A stretch of 64,000 nucleotides of DNA, taken from positions 1-64,000 of the forward strand of contig JAEXFN010000021.1 in the NCBI GenBank assembly GCA_023400055.1, given 5' to 3'. This DNA comes from Bacillota bacterium (GTDB lineage Bacteria; Bacillota; UBA4882; UBA8346). The notes beneath the pieces are model-generated. The model ran no database searches and was not told the origin of the DNA. It saw only the letters and a list, made by a program, of their open reading frames with translations. This document shows positions 17,719-27,942 of this stretch, piece by piece (the first letter of the stretch is position 1; every line of letters starts with the position of its first letter). Position numbers and translations under genes: made by a program.

Positions 17719-18567
17719 ATGGGAAAATATACTGAAAAACTATCAAAGCTGACAATCTTCGTTTTTCTCCTTGGGGTCCTGGCAGTCAGCCTGTTTCCGA
17801 TCCTCTATATTGTATTGGCGTCTTTTAAAAGCAACGCCGAGATCTTGACCTCCGGCGCCAATATCTTTCCCCAAAAGTTTCTGGTGGAAAACTACGTCCA
17901 AGCCTGGAACCTGGCCAACTTTAAGCTCTATACCTGGAACAGCATCTACATGTCCTTCTTCATCGTGGTTGGATCGATTATCACCTCGACCATATTGGCC
18001 TATGTCTTTGACCGGGGGGTGTTTATCGGCAAAAAGTTCGTCTTTGCGATGTTGCTCTCGACGATGTTCATCGCTTTGGGCACCTCCAGCCTCTACCCCC
18101 AACTGCAGGTGGCCAAGTTATTCGGCCTGCATAATTCGTTATGGGGGGTGATCGCCATCCGGGTGCTGGGTATCAACGTATCCCTGGTTTTTGTGGCCAA
18201 GGGCTATATGGCGACGATTCCCAAAGAGGTCGACGAGGCGGCCAAGATCGACGGCTGCGGCTTTATCCGGATCTATAGCAACATCATCTTCCCGGTGCTC
18301 AAACCGTTGATTGCCACCATTGGCCTGCTCTCCTTCCGCGGCGCCTGGAACGATTACTTGCTGCCGTTGGTATTCACTCTGAGCAACCCCAACAAATCGC
18401 CGTTGATCGTCGGGGTGATTAACCTGATGAACACCGGCGAAGCAGCTTCATCCTGGAATCTGATGCTGGCCGCCACCACTATTGCCATTGTGCCGATGCT
18501 GATTGTCTACTTGTGCTTGAATAAGTATTTCATCTCCGGCTTGATGAATGGCGCGATCAAAGGTTAA
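17719..18567 (+). CDS. ABC sugar transporter permease (MalG type)
   Basis: 282 aa, six predicted helices. The EAA loop reads EVDEAAKIDGCGFIRIYSNI, and the C-terminus FISGLMNGAIKG matches the MalG signature that contacts the ATPase. It completes the CUT1 membrane complex with the gene just upstream. AGGAG precedes the ATG. Confidence 0.92.
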   Translation: MGKYTEKLSKLTIFVFLLGVLAVSLFPILYIVLASFKSNAEILTSGANIFPQKFLVENYVQAWNLANFKLYTWNSIYMSFFIVVGSIITSTILAYVFDRGVFIGKKFVFAMLLSTMFIALGTSSLYPQLQVAKLFGLHNSLWGVIAIRVLGINVSLVFVAKGYMATIPKEVDEAAKIDGCGFIRIYSNIIFPVLKPLIATIGLLSFRGAWNDYLLPLVFTLSNPNKSPLIVGVINLMNTGEAASSWNLMLAATTIAIVPMLIVYLCLNKYFISGLMNGAIKG

Positions 18568-18594
18568 ACCGTGAAATAACAGGAGGCGATATCC

Positions 18595-19587
18595 ATGTCC
18601 GAGTACGCAAACGAGCTGTTGCCATCGAGTCCGGCCATTCGCCGGTTCGCCCAAAACCCCATTTTGACGGCCGAGGATATTCCGTTCCCGTCGAATCTGG
18701 TCTTTAACGCCGGGGTCGCCAAATATCAGGGAAAATATGTGATGTTATTCCGCAATGATTACGGCTACTCCGGCGGGAACAACTTTCAGGGGACCAACAT
18801 CGGGATCGCTTACAGCGACGACGGGATCCGCTGGGAGGTCCGGCCGCGACCCTGTTTCGATCTCAAAAGCGACGAGATCTTGCGGGCCTATGATCCGAGG
18901 CTGACGGTGGTGGAAGGAAAATGTTACATCTGTTTCGCCGTCGACACCCGGCACGGATTGCGGGGCGGGATTGCCGTCACCGAAGATTTTGAAGTCTTTG
19001 AGATCCTCAGCCTGTCGCTGCCGGACAACCGGAACATGGCCCTGTTTCCAGAGCGGATCGGCGAGAAATACGTCCGGCTGGAAAGGCCGTTTCCCGTATA
19101 TAGCCGGGGCGGGAAAGACCGCTTCGACATCTGGCTCTCCGATTCGCCGGATCTGAAATATTGGGGAAACTCCCGGCTTTTACTGGGAGTGGAGCATGTG
19201 CCGTTCGCCAACGACAAGATCGGCCCGGCGGCGCCGCCGATTAAGACCGACCAGGGCTGGCTGACTACCTTCCATGCGGTGGATATCGATGATTCCCGGG
19301 GCAAGAACGGCTGGGAGGATTGCTGGAAGAAACGCTACACCGCCGGGATCATGCTGCTCGATCCGGCGGACCCCGCCCGCGTCATCGGGATGTCCAAAAC
19401 CCCGTTGCTCGCTCCGGAAACCGGCTATGAAAGGGATGGCTTCCGCAACGACGTCATCTTCCCGGGCGGGATGATCCTGGAAGAGTCCGGCGAGGTAAAG
19501 ATCTATTATGGGGCCGCCGATACCGTCGAGTGTCTGGCGACCGCCGATGTGAACGACCTGATCCGGCTCTGCTCTGAGCCGAAGTGA
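18595..19587 (+). CDS. GH130-family glycoside phosphorylase
   Basis: 330 aa, five-bladed beta-propeller family that includes mannosyl-glucose and beta-1,2/1,4-mannooligosaccharide phosphorylases. Seen: QNPILTAEDIPFPSNLVFN near the start, the catalytic-region motif YDPRLT near residue 100, RLERPFP near 162 and IYYGAADTVECLA at the end, all typical of the family. It would cleave a beta-mannoside (or related glycoside) with phosphate in the cytosol, giving a sugar 1-phosphate. It follows the transporter genes by 27 bp, so it most likely acts on the imported sugar. Exact linkage specificity cannot be read from the sequence. Confidence 0.88.
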   Translation: MSEYANELLPSSPAIRRFAQNPILTAEDIPFPSNLVFNAGVAKYQGKYVMLFRNDYGYSGGNNFQGTNIGIAYSDDGIRWEVRPRPCFDLKSDEILRAYDPRLTVVEGKCYICFAVDTRHGLRGGIAVTEDFEVFEILSLSLPDNRNMALFPERIGEKYVRLERPFPVYSRGGKDRFDIWLSDSPDLKYWGNSRLLLGVEHVPFANDKIGPAAPPIKTDQGWLTTFHAVDIDDSRGKNGWEDCWKKRYTAGIMLLDPADPARVIGMSKTPLLAPETGYERDGFRNDVIFPGGMILEESGEVKIYYGAADTVECLATADVNDLIRLCSEPK

Positions 19588-19614
19588 CTTAAGCCTATGA
19601 AAGGTGGAATTGCA

Positions 19615-20940
19615 ATGGAACTCCGTTACGATATTATCGTTGCCGGAGGGGGCCCGGCCGGGGTCGCGGCCGGCATCGCCGCCGCCCGGAATGGCGCCAA
19701 GGTGTTGCTGTTGGAGAAGCACGGTTTCCTGGGCGGGATGGCGACGGCCGCTTCGGTGCCGGCCTTCTGTCCCTTCAGCGACGGCGAGAAGGCGGTCATT
19801 CAAGGAATCGGCTTGGAAGTGCTGGAAAGGATGAAAGGGGCTCAAAACTGGCAGGACCCGTTCCGGGACAGGCAAGAGTCGGTCAAATGGGAGTACGACT
19901 GGGTGCCGATCGATCCGGAGGTCTTAAAACGGGTGCTAGATGAGATGGTCGTCGCGAGCGGCTGCGGGATCCTCTTGCATGCCGCCGTGAGCGACCTGCA
20001 GGTTGAGGACGGCGCAGTCAAGGCGGTGGTCGTCGCCGATCCATGGTCAAATCGGACGATCCGCTGCCGCTATTTGATCGACTGCACCGGCGATGCCGAT
20101 CTGGTGGTGAAGGCCGGCGGCGAATGTGAATACGGTGACGAGCGGGGGCTGGTCCAGGCGGTCACCCTCTGTTTCCGACTCGCTAACATCAATCTGGAGC
20201 GCTTCATGGCCTACGCCAGGGAAAACGGGGAAAACGGCAATCTGGCCAAGGCGGTCGCCAGGGCCAAAGCCGACGGGGAGTTTCCCTTCGATGAGAAACA
20301 CGTCTGCGGCTTCGCCATTCAGAATCAGGGAATGGCCGGGCTGAACTTCGGACATGTTTACGAGATCCATCCGTTGCAGGCTGAGGATCTGACCCGGGCC
20401 GAGATCGAATCCAGAAAGAGGCTCCCGGCGATGCTGACCTTTCTCAAGAAATACGTGCCGGGCTTGGAAGACGCGGTGCTCGCCTCCTCCGGGCCGGCAT
20501 TGGGCGTTCGCGAGACGCGGCGGATCGTCGGCGAATACCGTCTGACCAAGCAGGATTATTACGACCGGCGAGTCTTTGAGGACACCATTGCCCGGTACGC
20601 TTATCCCCTCGATGTGCACGCGGCGACCCCGGGAGAGGTGGTCTACCAAAACGACCGCGACGAATATATCTCCAGCAAGTATCGGGCCGGCGAATCCTAT
20701 GGCATCCCTTACCGGGCGCTTTTGCCCAAGGGACTCAAGAACGTCATCGTCGCCGGGAGGCCCTTGGCAGCGGACCGGGCCATGCACGGCTCCTTCCGGG
20801 TGATGCCGGCCTGCTTCGCGACGGGCCAGGCGGCGGGGACCGCCGCGGCGATCTGCGCCGGGGAAGCGCTGGAATTGCGGGCGATCGACATCCCCCGGTT
20901 GCAAAAGCGGTTGAAAGCCCAGGGAGCGTATCTGGGGTAG
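19615..20940 (+). CDS. FAD-dependent oxidoreductase (FAD_oxidored family)
   Basis: 441 aa. N-terminal Rossmann fold with GGGPAGVAAGIAAARNG and the following EKHGFLGGMAT; a second FAD-contacting segment GRPLAADRAMHGSFRVMPACFATGQAAG near the C-terminus. The family oxidises or reduces diverse small molecules; several members sit in sugar-degradation operons with unknown reactions. The ATG at 19615 is preferred because AAAGGTGG lies 7 bases upstream; the ATG at 19597 overlaps it. It is the last gene of the operon, followed by a clear terminator. Confidence 0.82.
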   Translation: MELRYDIIVAGGGPAGVAAGIAAARNGAKVLLLEKHGFLGGMATAASVPAFCPFSDGEKAVIQGIGLEVLERMKGAQNWQDPFRDRQESVKWEYDWVPIDPEVLKRVLDEMVVASGCGILLHAAVSDLQVEDGAVKAVVVADPWSNRTIRCRYLIDCTGDADLVVKAGGECEYGDERGLVQAVTLCFRLANINLERFMAYARENGENGNLAKAVARAKADGEFPFDEKHVCGFAIQNQGMAGLNFGHVYEIHPLQAEDLTRAEIESRKRLPAMLTFLKKYVPGLEDAVLASSGPALGVRETRRIVGEYRLTKQDYYDRRVFEDTIARYAYPLDVHAATPGEVVYQNDRDEYISSKYRAGESYGIPYRALLPKGLKNVIVAGRPLAADRAMHGSFRVMPACFATGQAAGTAAAICAGEALELRAIDIPRLQKRLKAQGAYLG

Positions 20941-20955
20941 GGAAGATCATGAACG

Positions 20956-20986
20956 AAAAACTCCTGAGAAATCAGGAGTTTTTTCA
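20956..20986 (+). terminator. Terminator of sugar operon 1
   Basis: Perfect stem ACTCCTGA / TCAGGAGT with loop GAAA, followed by TTTTT. About 16 bp after the flavoprotein stop. Confidence 0.92.
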
Positions 20987-21214
20987 TGTCCCGGTGAAAG
21001 AAGGAAACCAATGGGGCGGAGCTTCGTTTCATTTTCGATTGCCAGCATGGGGTCTGTTATAGGAATGCCGATCGGAAGACCGACCGGATCCGAATAAAAG
21101 GGTTGACCGGGCCGCGAGACCGGCGATTCCCGCCCGCGGGAATTGGAATTAGAATTGGGACCTTTGCCTACCCGGCGCATAATATGGTGCTGAAAATAAG
21201 AATGGAGGATGGAT

Positions 21215-22027
21215 GTGGGATACTATATTAACGTCGAGCCAGGTGTCAATATTTTCGTGGCAGATCTCAACCCCGGCTGCGGAACGGCGATTCTTTTCAT
21301 CCACGGTTGGCCCGCCAATCACCGGATGTTTGAGTACCAGTTCGCCCGGCTCGGCAACTTGGGCTACCGTTGCCTGGGAATGGACGCGCGCGGCTTCGGC
21401 AAATCCGATAAACCGGTGACGGGTTACTCCTATGACCGCTCGGCCGATGATATCCGTTGCGTGATCGAGACGTTGCAATTGCAAAATATCGTCTTGGCGG
21501 GGCATTCCACCGGCGGCGCGGTGGCCATCCGCTACATGGCGCGGCATAACGGCTACGGCGTGGCCAAACTGGCGCTGTTCGCCGCGGCCGCCCCGAGCCT
21601 GATCCCGCGCTCCCGTTTCCCGTATGGCATTAGCCGCGCGGCGGTCGAGCAGATCATCGCGACCACGGCCAGCGACCGTCCGAAGATGCTGCGCGATTTC
21701 GGCGAGATGTTCTTTTTCCAGCACACCACCGCGCCGTTCATGGAATGGTTCTTCCAGATGGGGCTGGAAGCCGCCAATTGGTCGACCGCGGCCGTCGCCG
21801 CCAGTTGGCTGCGGGAGGAATTATTCGGCGATCTGGGCCAAATCCGGGTACCCACCCTGATCCTGCACGGCATTCACGACCAGGTTTGTCTTTTCCCGTT
21901 GGGCGAGGCCCAACACCAGGGGATCGCCGGTTCCCGGCTGGTGCCCTTCGAGGAGAGCGGGCATGGCCTGTTCTGGGATCAACGCGAGAAATTCGACGAC
22001 GAGCTGTTGCGGTTCATCGAGGAATAA
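21215..22027 (+). CDS. Alpha/beta-fold hydrolase
   Basis: 270 aa. Oxyanion segment HGWPANHRMF, DARGFGKSDKP, nucleophile elbow GHSTGG, acid region ILHGIHDQVC and catalytic His in ESGHGLFWD: all elements of the triad are present. It resembles non-heme haloperoxidase or esterase-type hydrolases; the substrate is unknown. The GTG at 21215 is chosen because GGAGG at 21204-21208 touches the ATG at 21209. Monocistronic, followed by a terminator and a compound repeat array. Confidence 0.85.
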   Translation: MGYYINVEPGVNIFVADLNPGCGTAILFIHGWPANHRMFEYQFARLGNLGYRCLGMDARGFGKSDKPVTGYSYDRSADDIRCVIETLQLQNIVLAGHSTGGAVAIRYMARHNGYGVAKLALFAAAAPSLIPRSRFPYGISRAAVEQIIATTASDRPKMLRDFGEMFFFQHTTAPFMEWFFQMGLEAANWSTAAVAASWLREELFGDLGQIRVPTLILHGIHDQVCLFPLGEAQHQGIAGSRLVPFEESGHGLFWDQREKFDDELLRFIEE

Positions 22028-22093
22028 TTCGCTGGACCGGTGGCCGGGGAGCCGCGCCCGGTTCTGCACCGTGCCCGGTTGGGTTCCATGTAG

Positions 22094-22134
22094 AGCCTCC
22101 TTTTTGCCGGCCGGCAGCGGGGAGGCTGATTTTT
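22094..22134 (+). terminator. Terminator of the alpha/beta hydrolase gene
   Basis: Arms AGCCTCC (22094-22100) and GGAGGCT (22121-22127), inner GCCGGCCGGC self-pairing, then GATTTTT. Confidence 0.75.
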
Positions 22135-22251
22135 ATGGGCAGCGGTACAAGACATCATCGTCCGGGGGATACAGTGTATTAACGGTCTGCGGAAATCGGG
22201 ACGGCCATTCGGAAGACTGGGATGGGAGACGGCCCGTCAGGGATGGGCCGA

Positions 22252-22421
22252 GAATGAGTCGGGACGGCGCACCAAGCGGTTCCCCCGCGCGCCGGTCCGG
22301 TTCCCTGAAAACGCGGGGCAACTTCCCCGGATCATGGTCCGGCTTCCCCAAGGCGCTGGGAAAGGGGGACGCGCCATGGGGAAGCAGGGATGGTCCTCGG
22401 GGAAGCCGGAATGGGACGATC
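22252..22421 (+). repeat. Family C 21-bp array, locus 1
   Basis: G/C-rich tandem units of exactly 21 bp; unit starts at 22294, 22315, 22336, 22357, 22378 and 22399 (for example GGGGCAACTTCCCCGGATC). Most units carry GGGG/CCCC dyads. The last two units (GGGGAAGCAGGGATGGTCC... and GGGGAAGCCGGAATGGGAC) are conserved at the other compound loci and lead directly into family B. Confidence 0.85.
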
Positions 22422-22561
22422 CCTGACAAGGATCCGCGGATCCCATGCCAGGATCCGGCCATTCCTTACCAGGAGGGAACGATCCCTGACACGGAGGCGA
22501 CCATCCCTAACACGGATGAAGTTCTCCCTTACAAGACCAAAGACTATCCCCGCTGTAGCAG
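22413..22561 (+). repeat. Family B 21-bp array, locus 1
   Basis: Seven tandem 21-bp units of the form GGATNNNNNNATCCCTNACAA, starting with GGGACGATCCCTGACAAGG at 22413. Most have GGAT/ATCC dyads. The last unit, CCCTTACAAGACCAAAGAC, and the following ATCCCCGCTGTAGCAGC closely match the end of the array at 55.1 kb. Confidence 0.85.
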
Positions 22562-22843
22562 CAGGGATCCGGCGCGATGCGGATTTTCACCCTAGATTAT
22601 CGATCGACTGATCCATACAGTATAATCGTATAATTGACATTGTTCTGCCAAATATTTTAAAAAATTTTCCAAATAGTATTGCATTCATGGAATGGTTTGT
22701 GGTATTATTTAAACACAACGAATCATTTGCTAAAGTGAATGGCTCAGGAAGCGATGTACCGCCCGGCCGGGGGTTCATTCGAAAGCACCAATCAGGGACG
22801 AAACCTTAAAACAGCGACACCAAAATCAAAGGGGGATTCGAAG

Positions 22844-23155
22844 ATGAATTATTCCATCGCCGACCGGTTCCACCACTCGCAAACCATGCTCGCGGGGCTG
22901 GAGGCCAACGCCGAACGCCTGGCCAAACGGGGGCTGGATGGCAAGTTTTTGACCGATTACAGCCAACAGTTCCAGAGCGCCATCGCGCTCGACAACGAAC
23001 ATGAGGCGGCCAAGGCCCGGCTCAAGGAGAAGACCGCCGCCTTCCACGGCCAGCTCGACCAGGTCGACTTGCTTTACCGCGAGGCCAAGAAGCTGGTCAA
23101 ACTGGAGCTGCCGCAAGCGTCGTGGAAAGAATTCGGCGTGTATGACCAGCGGTAG
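22844..23155 (+). CDS. Small helical protein of unknown function
   Basis: 103 aa, almost entirely predicted alpha-helical with coiled-coil-like heptads (EAAKARLKEKTAAFHGQLDQ) and the C-terminal segment LPQASWKEFGVYDQR. No membrane segment or signal. Soluble cytosolic protein. Start ATG at 22844 with AAAGGGGG about 9 bases upstream; longer frames upstream lack a ribosome site. I do not recognise a named family. It is convergent with lgt. Confidence 0.75.
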   Translation: MNYSIADRFHHSQTMLAGLEANAERLAKRGLDGKFLTDYSQQFQSAIALDNEHEAAKARLKEKTAAFHGQLDQVDLLYREAKKLVKLELPQASWKEFGVYDQR

Positions 23156-23230
23156 ATAGGGGAAATTCCTCGGGCTGCCCGGAATCCGGTCGGCCCGGGG
23201 AGCCAAAATGCGCGACGGTTTCCGGGCGGT

Positions 23231-23992
23231 TCAGGCCGCCGGTTTGCTCCGGTCGGCCGGATAGCGGTAAGTCTCCAAGTACCAGAGCCAGCCGCCGCTC
23301 AGCAGGACGAAGGCCAGGGCGATGTACTGGGTCAAAACCAGCTGGCCGTGGAAGGCGGTCTCCTGGCGGAAGAAATCCATGAAAAAACGGACCGCCGAAT
23401 GGAGCAGCAAGACCCGCAGGAAGGCGTAGCCGGGATAGCGGGGGCTGTGGCTCCAGCGCAATGCGAACGGCAGGATCGCCAGCGAGGTGAGGACTTCGTA
23501 CAGTTGGCTGGGATGGACCGGCACCGCGCTGGTGGGGAACTTGACCGCCCACGGCAGGTTGGTCGGCGGGCCGTAGAGCTCGCCGTTGATGAAGTTGCCG
23601 ATCCGCACGAAGATATGGCCCACCGTGATCGCCGGCGCCACGGCGTCGGCCAGGGTCCAATAGGAGACGCGGGCCCGGCGCGTCCAGTACCAGCCCAGCA
23701 ACATGGCGGCGATGAAGGCGCCGTGCGACCCCAGCCCGCCGTGGTCGATCCGGATGATCTCCCAGGGCTGGGCCAGGAAGAACCCGAAATTGGCGGCCAC
23801 AAAGGCCAGCCGCGCGCCGACGATCACCGCCACGATCAGCCGCACTAGCAGCCGGTCCAGGACCTCTCGTTCCAGCCCGTAGCGGGTGGCGTTGCGGCAG
23901 GTCAGCCAGTAGCCGATGATCAGTGCGGCCGCGATCAAAATGCCATACCAATGGATTTGCAGCGGCCCGATGGAAAAAGCGATGTTCGACAT
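23231..23992 (-). CDS. lgt: Prolipoprotein diacylglyceryl transferase
   Basis: 253 aa polytopic membrane enzyme that transfers diacylglyceryl from phosphatidylglycerol to the lipobox cysteine. Diagnostic segments: IHWYGILIAAALIIGY near the start, HGGLGSHGA, the Lgt signature RIGNFINGELYG and HPSQLYE. Conserved residues look intact, so it should be active. The ATG at 23992 with AAAGGGAAGG upstream is chosen over a longer frame. Substrates would include the 7.0-kb lipoprotein. It stands alone, convergent with the small helical protein. Confidence 0.93.
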   Translation of the reverse strand: MSNIAFSIGPLQIHWYGILIAAALIIGYWLTCRNATRYGLEREVLDRLLVRLIVAVIVGARLAFVAANFGFFLAQPWEIIRIDHGGLGSHGAFIAAMLLGWYWTRRARVSYWTLADAVAPAITVGHIFVRIGNFINGELYGPPTNLPWAVKFPTSAVPVHPSQLYEVLTSLAILPFALRWSHSPRYPGYAFLRVLLLHSAVRFFMDFFRQETAFHGQLVLTQYIALAFVLLSGGWLWYLETYRYPADRSKPAA

Positions 23993-24313
23993 GATTCCTT
24001 CCCTTTCATGGACGGATAAACCGTGATTCGATGACGGACCATCCCGTTGCGGAGGATGCCCGGCGGCGCGCTCCTCAAACGATAGGATGCCACCGTTAAT
24101 CCGAATGAATGCCAAGCAAGTTGGAGAATTCTCCTCCGGCTTCCATGGTTGGAAGGAGGATGACTTTAACAATAACGTTACGGGCGGACGAAGGTTCCCA
24201 TTTTTAACCATTAACAAAATGTTTAAAATTCGATAATAAATTCCAAGCGGTTTGCCGAAATATATAGCAGAATGTTATGAAGCGCAATGACCGATGACGG
24301 GGAGGCGCGCGCG
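23993..24313. other. Intergenic region between divergent genes
   Basis: 321 bp between lgt (minus) and the PocR-domain kinase (plus). AT-rich from about 24165 to 24275, with short motifs such as AATAACGTTACGG. No promoter or RNA element could be assigned firmly. Confidence 0.4.
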
Positions 24314-25885
24314 ATGAACCAGGCGAACGGACCGGAACCGCTGGGGAGCCGGGCGGAGACCCGGCCGGCGGAGGCGCCCGGCTTTCAGGATCTTTTTGAT
24401 CTGGAGCGCATTCAGGCGATTCAGGATACTTTCGCCGCCGCCACCGGCGTGGCCGCGCTCATCACCGACGCCGCGGGCCGGCCGCTGACCAAGCCCAGCA
24501 ACTTTTGCCGGCTCTGCCGGCTCATCCGGGCCACACCGCGCGGCCTGCAGAATTGCATACACTCCGACGCGGTGATCGGCCATTCCAACCCGGACGGGCC
24601 CAACCTGCAGCCCTGCCTCAGCGGCGGATTGTGGGATTGCGGCGCCGGGCTGTACGTGGACGGCGAACATGTCGGCAACTGGCTGATCGGCCAGGTCTTC
24701 ACAGGAACGGACGATGGGGAGAAAGTGCTCGCCTACGCCCGGAGCATCGGCGTCGACCCGGAGGAGGCGCGCTCGGCCCTCGCCGGAGTGACCCGGATGT
24801 CCGAGGCGCAATTCGAAAACGTTTGCCAGTTCCTCTACCTGATCGCCCAGCAGATCTCCAGGCTGGCGACGGAGAATATCCGCCGCCAGCACGAGATCGA
24901 GCGGCGGCGCATCGCCGAGACTGCCTTGCTCCAGGCCCGCGACGAACTGGAGATCAAGGTGGATGAGCGGACTCAGGAGCTCTCCTGCGCCAACGAAGAG
25001 CTGGTCGCCATGAACGAGGAAGTCACGGCGATGAACGAGGAACTGATCCATACCAACGAACAACTGCTGATCGAGGTGGAGGAGAGACAAAAGGCGGAGC
25101 GGGAGCTGACCGAGGCCATCGAACGGCTCAAGGCCATGCAGAGCCAGCTGATCCAGTCCGAGAAAATGGCGGCGCTGGGCGGCCTGGTCGCCGGGGTGGC
25201 CCACGAGATCAACACGCCGGTGGGGGTGGGCGTCACCGCCGCCTCGCACCTGAGACTGATTACCGCCCGCTTTTTGGAACTCTGCCGCAACGGGGCGCCG
25301 CGCCGCGGCGATCTGATCGAATACCTGGAAGACCTGGACGAAGCCTCAGAGATCATCCTCAAGAATTTTCAGCGCGCCAGCAACCTGATCCGCAGCTTCA
25401 AACAGGTGTCGGTGGATCAGTCCAGCGAGACCCGGCGCGTCTTCCGGGTCAAGCGTTATGTGGGCGAGATCCTGCTGAGCATGAATCCGCGGCTGAAAAA
25501 GACCAAGCACACCATCACGGTGGATTGCGACGAGGAGCTGGAGATCGACGGATACCCCGGCGCGTTCGCGCAGATCCTCACCAATTTGGTGATGAATTCG
25601 CTGCGCCACGCCTACGGCCCGGATCAGGCCGGCCAGATCCGCATCGCCGTGGCCCGGACCGTCGCGGGAATCGAGCTGACCTATTCCGACGACGGCAAAG
25701 GGATCGATCCGGCGATCATCGCCCGGATCTTCGACCCCTTCTTCACCACCAGCCGCGGCACGGGCGGAACCGGATTGGGGCTCTTCGTGGTCTATAATAT
25801 CGTCACCCAGCAATTCGGGGGCACCATCCAATGTACCAGCCAGCCCGGGCAGGGAGCGACTTTCCACATTCGTTTGCCGCTGTAA
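24314..25885 (+). CDS. PocR-domain sensor histidine kinase
   Basis: 523 aa, soluble. Residues about 25-195 form a PocR sensory domain with its Cys-rich core (FCRLCRLI, NCIHSDA, LQPCLSGGLWDCGAG), known to bind small hydrocarbon ligands or metals. A long coiled coil follows (about 195-280, repeated MNEE). Then comes a HisKA-like helix with GVAHEINTP (His297) and an HATPase_c domain with N box NLVMNSLRHA, G1 YSDDGKGI and G2 GTGLGLF. ATG at 24314 follows GGGGAGG. Coupled by 14 bp to the HD-GYP response regulator, the probable partner. Confidence 0.9.
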   Translation: MNQANGPEPLGSRAETRPAEAPGFQDLFDLERIQAIQDTFAAATGVAALITDAAGRPLTKPSNFCRLCRLIRATPRGLQNCIHSDAVIGHSNPDGPNLQPCLSGGLWDCGAGLYVDGEHVGNWLIGQVFTGTDDGEKVLAYARSIGVDPEEARSALAGVTRMSEAQFENVCQFLYLIAQQISRLATENIRRQHEIERRRIAETALLQARDELEIKVDERTQELSCANEELVAMNEEVTAMNEELIHTNEQLLIEVEERQKAERELTEAIERLKAMQSQLIQSEKMAALGGLVAGVAHEINTPVGVGVTAASHLRLITARFLELCRNGAPRRGDLIEYLEDLDEASEIILKNFQRASNLIRSFKQVSVDQSSETRRVFRVKRYVGEILLSMNPRLKKTKHTITVDCDEELEIDGYPGAFAQILTNLVMNSLRHAYGPDQAGQIRIAVARTVAGIELTYSDDGKGIDPAIIARIFDPFFTTSRGTGGTGLGLFVVYNIVTQQFGGTIQCTSQPGQGATFHIRLPL

Positions 25886-25899
25886 AGGAGGGAACCGCC

Positions 25900-27042
25900 A
25901 TGGCGCGAATGGATGAATTTCTTTTTTCTGAAGATGCAGCCAAAGGTGGCGGCGGGGCGGCGGAACGGTCCGACCCGCCCGTGGACAACTGGAAGCTGTT
26001 GATCGTCGATGACGAACAAGATGTGCATGATGTGACGATGATGGCCTTAAAACGACTGACCTTCGACGCCAAGGGCGTCGAGTTTCTGAGCGCCTTCTCG
26101 GCCTCCGAAGCCAAGGGGCTGCTGGTGGAGCATCCGGAGATCGCCGTGATCCTGCTGGACGTGGTGATGGAGGAGGACGACTCGGGCCTGGCTTTGGTGC
26201 GCCATATCCGGGAGGAACTGCACAATTCGATGGTCCGCATCATCGTGCGCACCGGCCATCCCGGCGAGGCCCCGGAGGAGAGCGTCACCGTCGCTTACGA
26301 TATCAACGATTACAAGGAAAAAACCGAACTGACCTCGCGCGGCCTGCGGACGGCGCTGATTAACGCGTTGCGTTCCTACAGAGACATCGCCACCATCCAC
26401 GATCTCAACCGCGAGCTCGAGGCCACGCAGAGCGAATTGATCTATGCCCTGGGCGAGATCGCCGAATCCCGTTCGGTGGAGACCGGCCATCACGTCAAGC
26501 GGGTGGGCGAGATCGCCGCGCTCCTGGCCGTCCGGCTCGGCCTGCCGGAACGCCAGGCGGCGTTGTTGCGGCTGGCCGCATCCATGCACGACCTCGGCAA
26601 ACTGGCGATCCACGATTCGATCCTCAAGAAGCCGGGCCCGCTGACGCCGGCCGAATACGAGATGATGAAGACCCATTCCGCGCTGGGCTACGAGATCCTC
26701 AAACATTCGCGGCGGCCCCTGATCCAGATGGCCGCGGTGATCGCCAGGGAACACCATGAAAATTACGACGGGTCCGGCTATCCCGACGGCCTGAGCGGCG
26801 AGGAGATTAATATCTACAGCCGGATCACCGCCCTGGCTGACGTCTTCGACGCGCTGGGGATGAGGCGGGCCTATAAGGCGGCTTGGCCCCTGGAGAGGAT
26901 CCTGGAATACATCCGGAAAGAACGCGGCAAGAAGTTCGATCCGCAACTGGTTGACCTGTTCTTCCGGCATATCGACGAGATCGAGCGAGTCCGCCAGCTC
27001 TTCAGCGATCCGGAGCAGGACCCGGCCGCGGCGCCAAACTAA
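25900..27042 (+). CDS. Response regulator with HD-GYP phosphodiesterase domain
   Basis: 380 aa. N-terminal receiver with acidic pair DDE at 37-39 and phospho-acceptor Asp87 in VILLDVVMEED. The C-terminal HD-GYP domain contains the HD pair in SMHDLGKLAI, the helix REHHENYDGSGYPDGL with the GYP signature, and the closing ITALADVFDAL. Likely hydrolyses cyclic di-GMP in the cytosol in response to the kinase encoded just upstream. AAAGGAGG precedes the ATG. The key metal-binding motifs look intact. Confidence 0.93.
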   Translation: MARMDEFLFSEDAAKGGGGAAERSDPPVDNWKLLIVDDEQDVHDVTMMALKRLTFDAKGVEFLSAFSASEAKGLLVEHPEIAVILLDVVMEEDDSGLALVRHIREELHNSMVRIIVRTGHPGEAPEESVTVAYDINDYKEKTELTSRGLRTALINALRSYRDIATIHDLNRELEATQSELIYALGEIAESRSVETGHHVKRVGEIAALLAVRLGLPERQAALLRLAASMHDLGKLAIHDSILKKPGPLTPAEYEMMKTHSALGYEILKHSRRPLIQMAAVIAREHHENYDGSGYPDGLSGEEINIYSRITALADVFDALGMRRAYKAAWPLERILEYIRKERGKKFDPQLVDLFFRHIDEIERVRQLFSDPEQDPAAAPN

Positions 27043-27063
27043 TTCGATTCAACCGGGAGGCGA

Positions 27064-27942
<879 letters not shown>

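Larger units (their letters stand above)
22028..22843. other. Intergenic region with terminator and compound array
   Basis: 816 bp without a gene. It contains the hydrolase terminator, the C and B arrays, and from about 22600 an AT-rich promoter-like stretch with TTGACA at 22634-22639 but no clear -10 at optimal spacing. Open frames across the arrays exist only because of the 21-bp period. Confidence 0.6.

Noticed and set aside
22252..22561. CRISPR array
   Set aside because: Units are contiguous 21-mers that vary throughout; no constant repeat with unique spacers, and no cas gene in the window.
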